A stretch of 59,586 nt of DNA from Actinomadura montaniterrae (lineage in GTDB: Bacteria; Actinomycetota; Actinomycetes; Streptosporangiales; Streptosporangiaceae): the NCBI RefSeq assembly GCF_008923365.1, contig NZ_WBMR01000037.1, forward strand, positions 1-59,586, written 5' to 3'. Shown here piece by piece: positions 56,157 to 59,586 of the stretch. Position 1 is the stretch's first letter. The number at the start of each line of letters is the position of its first letter. Below the pieces are notes generated by a model, which was given only the letters and a program-made list of their open reading frames with translations, ran no database searches and had not been told where the DNA came from. Made by a program: the position numbers and the translations under genes.

Positions 56157-57107
56157 ATGACCAAGTCTGCTGTTTCCGAGGCCGTCGCCACCGACGCCGA
56201 GACACCGGCGGTGAGCTGCGACGATCTGGTGAAGTCGTTCGGTCGGGTCGAGGCGGTGCGCGGCGTGCGGTTCGCGGTGCGGCCGGGTGAGACCGTGGCC
56301 GTGCTCGGCCCGAACGGGGCGGGCAAGTCCACCACCGTCCACATGATGCTCGGCCTGTTCCCGCCGGACGCGGGCTCGATCGAGTTGTTCGGCATGCCGC
56401 CGGAGAAGGCCGTGCGAGCCGGCCGGGTCGGCGCCATGCTGCAGGAGGGCCAGCTCGTGCCGCGGGTGACCGTCGGCGAGCTGGTGGGTTTCGTCGCGGG
56501 CACGTACGGCTCCCAGGCCCCCGCCGTCTCGCACACGCTCGAGCTCGCGCAGATCGCGGACCTGGCGGGCCGCCGGGTGGACAAGCTCTCCGGCGGCCAG
56601 ATGCAGCGCGTGCGGTTCGCGCTCGCGCTGGCGGGCGGCGCGCGGCTGGTCGTGCTGGACGAGCCGACGGCGGCGCTGGACGTCGAGTCGCGGCGCCAGC
56701 TCTGGAAGGCCATGCGCGACTACGCCGAGAAGGGCAACACGGTGGTCTTCACCACCCACTACCTCGAAGAGGCCGACGACAACGCCGACCGCATCATCGT
56801 CATCGCCAAGGGCAAGGTGATCGCGGACGGCCCGGCGGAGGAGATCAAGAAGGCCGCGGGCGGCCGCACGGTCGCGTTCCGCCACGAGGACCAGGACCTG
56901 GACCGGCTGGCCGGGCTGCCCGGCGTGAACGAGGTGCGGGTCCTGCACGGCAGGGTCGTGCTGACCACCACCGACTCCGACGCGACCGTCGCGGCGCTCG
57001 CCGGCGCGGGCGTCCCGATGCGCGACCTGGAGGTCGCGGGCGCCGACCTGGAGGACGCCTTCGTGGCCCTCACCTCGGCGAGCGCCGAAGGGGGCGCGGG
57101 CCGATGA
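56157..57107 (+). CDS. ABC transporter ATP-binding protein (DrrA type)
   Basis: 316 residues. Walker A GPNGAGKST, Q-loop (AMLQEGQ), signature LSGGQMQR, Walker B LVVLDEP and the H-loop His in FTTHYLEEAD are all intact. The C-terminal extension is that of the DrrA/CcmA drug-export group. It powers the permease encoded with a 4-base overlap. It is likely exporter and self-resistance for the product, and may also serve the orphan permease at 38491-39207. Confidence 0.95.
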   Translation: MTKSAVSEAVATDAETPAVSCDDLVKSFGRVEAVRGVRFAVRPGETVAVLGPNGAGKSTTVHMMLGLFPPDAGSIELFGMPPEKAVRAGRVGAMLQEGQLVPRVTVGELVGFVAGTYGSQAPAVSHTLELAQIADLAGRRVDKLSGGQMQRVRFALALAGGARLVVLDEPTAALDVESRRQLWKAMRDYAEKGNTVVFTTHYLEEADDNADRIIVIAKGKVIADGPAEEIKKAAGGRTVAFRHEDQDLDRLAGLPGVNEVRVLHGRVVLTTTDSDATVAALAGAGVPMRDLEVAGADLEDAFVALTSASAEGGAGR

Positions 57108-57811
57108 CGGCCTACCTGCGGCTGGAGCTGCGCCGCCTCGCGCGCGACGGCGGCTACCTGATGGCGAGCCTGGTGGTGCCGGTCGTCATCTACCTCTTCC
57201 TCGGCCACGGCTCCCACGGCGACCTGGTGCAGAACCTCGTCGGAACGGCCGGGTTCGGCGCGCTCGGCGTCGTGGTGACCAACGGCACCAGCATCGCCGA
57301 GGACCGTTCGCGCGGCTGGCTGCGGCTGCTGCGGCTGACGCCGCTCAGCCCGCTGGACGTCGTCGTCGCGCGGGGGCTGTGCGCGATGGTCCTCGCGGTG
57401 CTCCCGATCGCTCTCATCAGCCTGCTCGGCGCGTTCTACAAGCACGTCCCGCTGGGCGCCGGAGAGTGGGTCGCCGTCCTGCTCGCCCTGTGGTTCGGCA
57501 TCGCACCGCTCGCCCTGCTCGGCCTCAGCGTGGGCTACCTGTGCGAGGCCCGTATGGCGCAGGTCGTGGGCACGCTGGTGTACGTGGGCCTCAGCCTGCT
57601 CGGCGGGCTGTTCCTGGGGCTGGACTCCTTCCCCGGATGGTTGCAGGCCCTCGCCAAGTTCAACCCGGTCTACGGATACGGCGAGTTCACCCGGAGGGTC
57701 GGCGAGGGCGGTGCCCCGCCCGCGCTCGCCACGTTCGTCCTGCTCGCCTGGACCGCCGCCTTCGCCGCCCTCGCGGCCTTCGCCTACCGCCGCAGCGGCC
57801 GCTACAGCTGA
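57104..57811 (+). CDS. ABC-2 type permease (DrrB-like)
   Basis: 235 residues with about six membrane segments and the family loop RSRGWLRLLRLTPLSPLDVV. The start overlaps the ATPase stop (ATGA), so the two make one transporter. It is closely related along its full length to the permease of the two-component operon at 38491-39207, so the pair arose by duplication. It is expected to export the glycosylated product. Confidence 0.93.
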   Translation: MTAYLRLELRRLARDGGYLMASLVVPVVIYLFLGHGSHGDLVQNLVGTAGFGALGVVVTNGTSIAEDRSRGWLRLLRLTPLSPLDVVVARGLCAMVLAVLPIALISLLGAFYKHVPLGAGEWVAVLLALWFGIAPLALLGLSVGYLCEARMAQVVGTLVYVGLSLLGGLFLGLDSFPGWLQALAKFNPVYGYGEFTRRVGEGGAPPALATFVLLAWTAAFAALAAFAYRRSGRYS

Positions 57812-57830
57812 CCGCGGCGGCGCCCCGGGC

Positions 57831-57858
57831 GCCCCGGGCGGTGCGGGCCGCCCCGGGC
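57831..57858 (+). terminator. Probable terminator after the ABC transporter
   Basis: CCCGGGCGG (57833-57841) pairs with CCGCC(C)CGGG (57848-57857) with one bulged base, closing on a short GC loop. It lies within a very GC-rich run after the permease stop. Confidence 0.45.
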
Positions 57859-57974
57859 CGGCTCGGGACCGGGTCGGCTCGGACGAGCCTCCAACCGTCC
57901 AAGACCGCGCGTTGAGCGGTGACCGTCACGCTCTCTCGGCAAGGGTTTCCGTCCCATCGAGATGAGGTGACGTC

Positions 57975-59138
57975 ATGCGTGTCCTCGTTGTGGCGCACGG
58001 CCCGGCCCACGTTCCCTGGATCATCCCGCTGAGCTGGGCGTGCCGGCTCGCCGGGCACGAGGTCCGGGTCGCGGCGCGGCCGGAGTGCGTCGGGCTGGTC
58101 ACCCGGTCCGGCCTGCCCGCGGTGTCCATCGGCGACGACGACGCCAGCCGCACCGCCTCGGCGGTGCCGGTGCGGCCCGCCCTGGCGCGCCGCCGGGCGC
58201 CGGTGCCGCCGACCCGCGACGGCCGCCCGGCCGGGCTGACCCCCGAGATCCAGGCCGCGCTGACGGCCAAGATGATCGGCATCGCCGACCTGGTCGCCGA
58301 CGACCTGGTCGCGTTCGCCCGTTCCTGGAAGCCCGACCTGGTGCTGCACGACACCGCGGCGGCCGCCGGCCTGGTCGCCGCGGCCGTGACCGGGGCCCCG
58401 GCGGTCGGCAACTCCTGGGGGCTCGCCGCCGGGGTGGCGGTGCAGAAGCCGGAGGACGTCACCCCCGAGTACGCCCGGCTGTTCGAGCGGTTCGGCGTGG
58501 AACCGCTCGTCGGCCCGGCGACCTGGATCGACGCCTGCCCGCCGCGGCTGCGCCCCGACCACCCGGTGCGCCGCGTCGACATGCGCTTCGTGCCGTACGG
58601 CGGCCCGGGGATCGTCCACGACTGGGTGGGCGCCCCGCGCACCCGCCCCCGGGTCTGCGTGACCGGCGGCGTGACCACCGCCTCGCTGGAGGGCTTCCTC
58701 GGCCGGACGATCCACGCCGTCCAGGAGCTCGGCGCGGAGGTCGTGGTGGCCGGGCACGGCGGCGAGGGGTTGCCGGACGGCGTGCGCGCCGTCGAGTCGT
58801 TCCCGCTGGACGTGCTGCTGCCCACCTGCGACACCGTCGTGCACCACGGCGGGTTCGGGACCGGGATGATCGCGCTCGACGCCGGGATCCCGCAGGTCGT
58901 GGTCCCGCGGAACAGCGCGCAGGAGCACTGGGGCGACCTGGTCGAGTCCGCGGGCGCCGGGATCAGCCTGAACGACCCGGAGCTGCCCGGCGTCTCCGCC
59001 ATCGGCACGGCCGTCTCCGCCGTGCTCGGCGCCGGCTACGTCTCGCGCGCCCGCCTGGTGCAGGCCGAGATCGCCGGGATGCCCGATCCGGCCGACGTGG
59101 TCGGCTTCCTCGAAGAGCACGCCGGTGCGCGGGCCTAG
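57975..59138 (+). CDS. GT1-family (MGT-type) glycosyltransferase 4
   Basis: 387 residues from the ATG at 57975 (GAGATGAGG upstream). The N-terminal acceptor half (MRVLVVAHGPAHVPWIIPLSW) and the donor motif HHGGFGTGMIALDAGIPQVVVP are typical for antibiotic deoxysugar transferases. It lies between the exporter and the adenylation gene, on the same strand. It is the fourth glycosyltransferase, consistent with several sugars or a short oligosaccharide on the product. Confidence 0.94.
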   Translation: MRVLVVAHGPAHVPWIIPLSWACRLAGHEVRVAARPECVGLVTRSGLPAVSIGDDDASRTASAVPVRPALARRRAPVPPTRDGRPAGLTPEIQAALTAKMIGIADLVADDLVAFARSWKPDLVLHDTAAAAGLVAAAVTGAPAVGNSWGLAAGVAVQKPEDVTPEYARLFERFGVEPLVGPATWIDACPPRLRPDHPVRRVDMRFVPYGGPGIVHDWVGAPRTRPRVCVTGGVTTASLEGFLGRTIHAVQELGAEVVVAGHGGEGLPDGVRAVESFPLDVLLPTCDTVVHHGGFGTGMIALDAGIPQVVVPRNSAQEHWGDLVESAGAGISLNDPELPGVSAIGTAVSAVLGAGYVSRARLVQAEIAGMPDPADVVGFLEEHAGARA

Positions 59139-59169
59139 CCGGGCGGACGGGCCGGGACGGAGAGATCAG

Positions 59170-59586
59170 ATGGCTGCCACGCGCTACACGCGGGGTCAGA
59201 CGATGCACGAGCTGTTCCAGTGGTGCGCGCGCCGCCGGCCCGACGCGACCGCCATCGTCCACGGCGACCGGCACGTCACCTACGCCGAGCTCGACGCCGC
59301 GTCCGACGACCACGCCGCGGTGCTGGAGGCGGCGGGGGTCGGCCCGGGCCGGTTCGTCGCCGTGCTGATGAACCGTTCGCCACAGATGATCGCCGTGCTG
59401 CTCGCGGTCCTGAAGCGGGGCGCCGCCTACGCGGCCCTCGACGGCCGGTGGCCGCCGAGCAGGCTGGCCCGGCTGGTCGCGCGCCTGGAGGCGCCGCTCG
59501 TCGTGACCGACACCGCGACCGAGGCCGCGGTGGACGGGCTCGCCGCCGCGGTGGTCGCCGGCCTGCCGGCGCCGGTCTGGCACCTG
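59170..59586 (+). CDS. NRPS-type adenylation enzyme, N-terminal part (runs off the window)
   Basis: Open from the ATG at 59170 (GGAGAG upstream) to the end, 139 codons. The start HELFQWCARRRPDATAI, then VTYAELDA and LAVLKRGAAYAALDGRWP, are the A1/A2-type motifs of amino acid adenylation domains, distinct from the ligase at 42986. It lies 31 bases after glycosyltransferase 4. It could activate an amino acid for attachment to the polyketide or a sugar; the substrate-coding residues are beyond the window. Confidence 0.85.
   Translation, partial: MAATRYTRGQTMHELFQWCARRRPDATAIVHGDRHVTYAELDAASDDHAAVLEAAGVGPGRFVAVLMNRSPQMIAVLLAVLKRGAAYAALDGRWPPSRLARLVARLEAPLVVTDTATEAAVDGLAAAVVAGLPAPVWHL

Noticed and set aside
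1..59586. CRISPR arrays, tRNA/rRNA genes, IS elements and phage attachment sites
   Set aside because: I looked for spaced identical repeats, tRNA-like cloverleafs and transposase motifs and saw none.

Overview
The window is very GC-rich, with strong third-position G/C bias, ATGA/GTGA stop-start overlaps, GTG starts, and typical actinomycete regulators (SARP, LAL-type LuxR, DesR/DesK-like two-component pair). It comes from a filamentous actinomycete. A rare genus such as Actinomadura is a guess from gene style only. Nearly all of it is a large antibiotic-type biosynthetic gene cluster that continues past both ends. No gene-free stretch exceeds about 300 bases. I saw no tRNA, rRNA, IS element, attachment site or CRISPR array.

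Layout. (1) 1-16.2 kb, plus strand: the end of a type I modular PKS (an ACP, two KS-AT-DH-KR-ACP modules and a final KS-AT-ACP module, all with methylmalonyl-type AT signatures), then an arylamine-N-acetyltransferase-like amide synthase (RifF family) and an MhpA-like FAD hydroxylase (Rif-Orf19 family). This PKS / amide synthase / hydroxylase order is the signature of an ansamycin macrolactam pathway; AHBA genes would lie outside the window. (2) 16.2-21.1 kb: a LAL regulator and a Tat-exported multicopper oxidase with a TTA codon. (3) 21.1-25.8 kb: deoxysugar cassette A (2,3-dehydratase, 3-ketoreductase, rmlB, rmlA). (4) 25.9-28.3 kb: a glutathionyl-hydroquinone-reductase-like enzyme and a glycosyltransferase. 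(5) 28.2-39.2 kb: genes not obviously biosynthetic (Dabb protein, AraC, PH/SHOCT protein, phytoene-desaturase-like oxidoreductase, LysR, DUF1330, alpha/beta hydrolase, a 52-aa membrane peptide overlapping a GT2 synthase, and a two-component system with an orphan ABC-2 permease). (6) 39.4-44.9 kb: two glycosyltransferases, then a KAS III-like acyltransferase, an AMP ligase and a free carrier protein. (7) 45-48.6 kb: a flavin reductase plus luciferase-like monooxygenase pair, an atypical response regulator and a SARP activator. (8) 48.7-55.2 kb: deoxysugar cassette B (2,3-dehydratase, rmlB, rmlA, two SDR 4-ketoreductase candidates, 3-ketoreductase). (9) 55.3-59.6 kb: a two-domain ABM monooxygenase, a DrrAB-type ABC exporter, a fourth glycosyltransferase and the start of an NRPS-type adenylation domain that runs off the end.

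How they fit together (inference). The PKS extends an amine-bearing starter, and the amide synthase releases it as a macrolactam with a probable unreduced beta-keto amide end. The FAD hydroxylase, luciferase-like monooxygenase, ABM protein, multicopper oxidase and hydroquinone reductase tune the aromatic/quinone core. The two sugar cassettes make D-configured 2,6-dideoxyhexoses (no 3,5-epimerase, aminotransferase or methyltransferase is present here). Up to four glycosyltransferases attach them, and the ligase/ACP/KAS III trio probably adds an acyl or aryl group to a sugar or the aglycone. Direct heptamer repeats with 11- or 22-bp phasing upstream of both sugar cassettes suggest SARP control.
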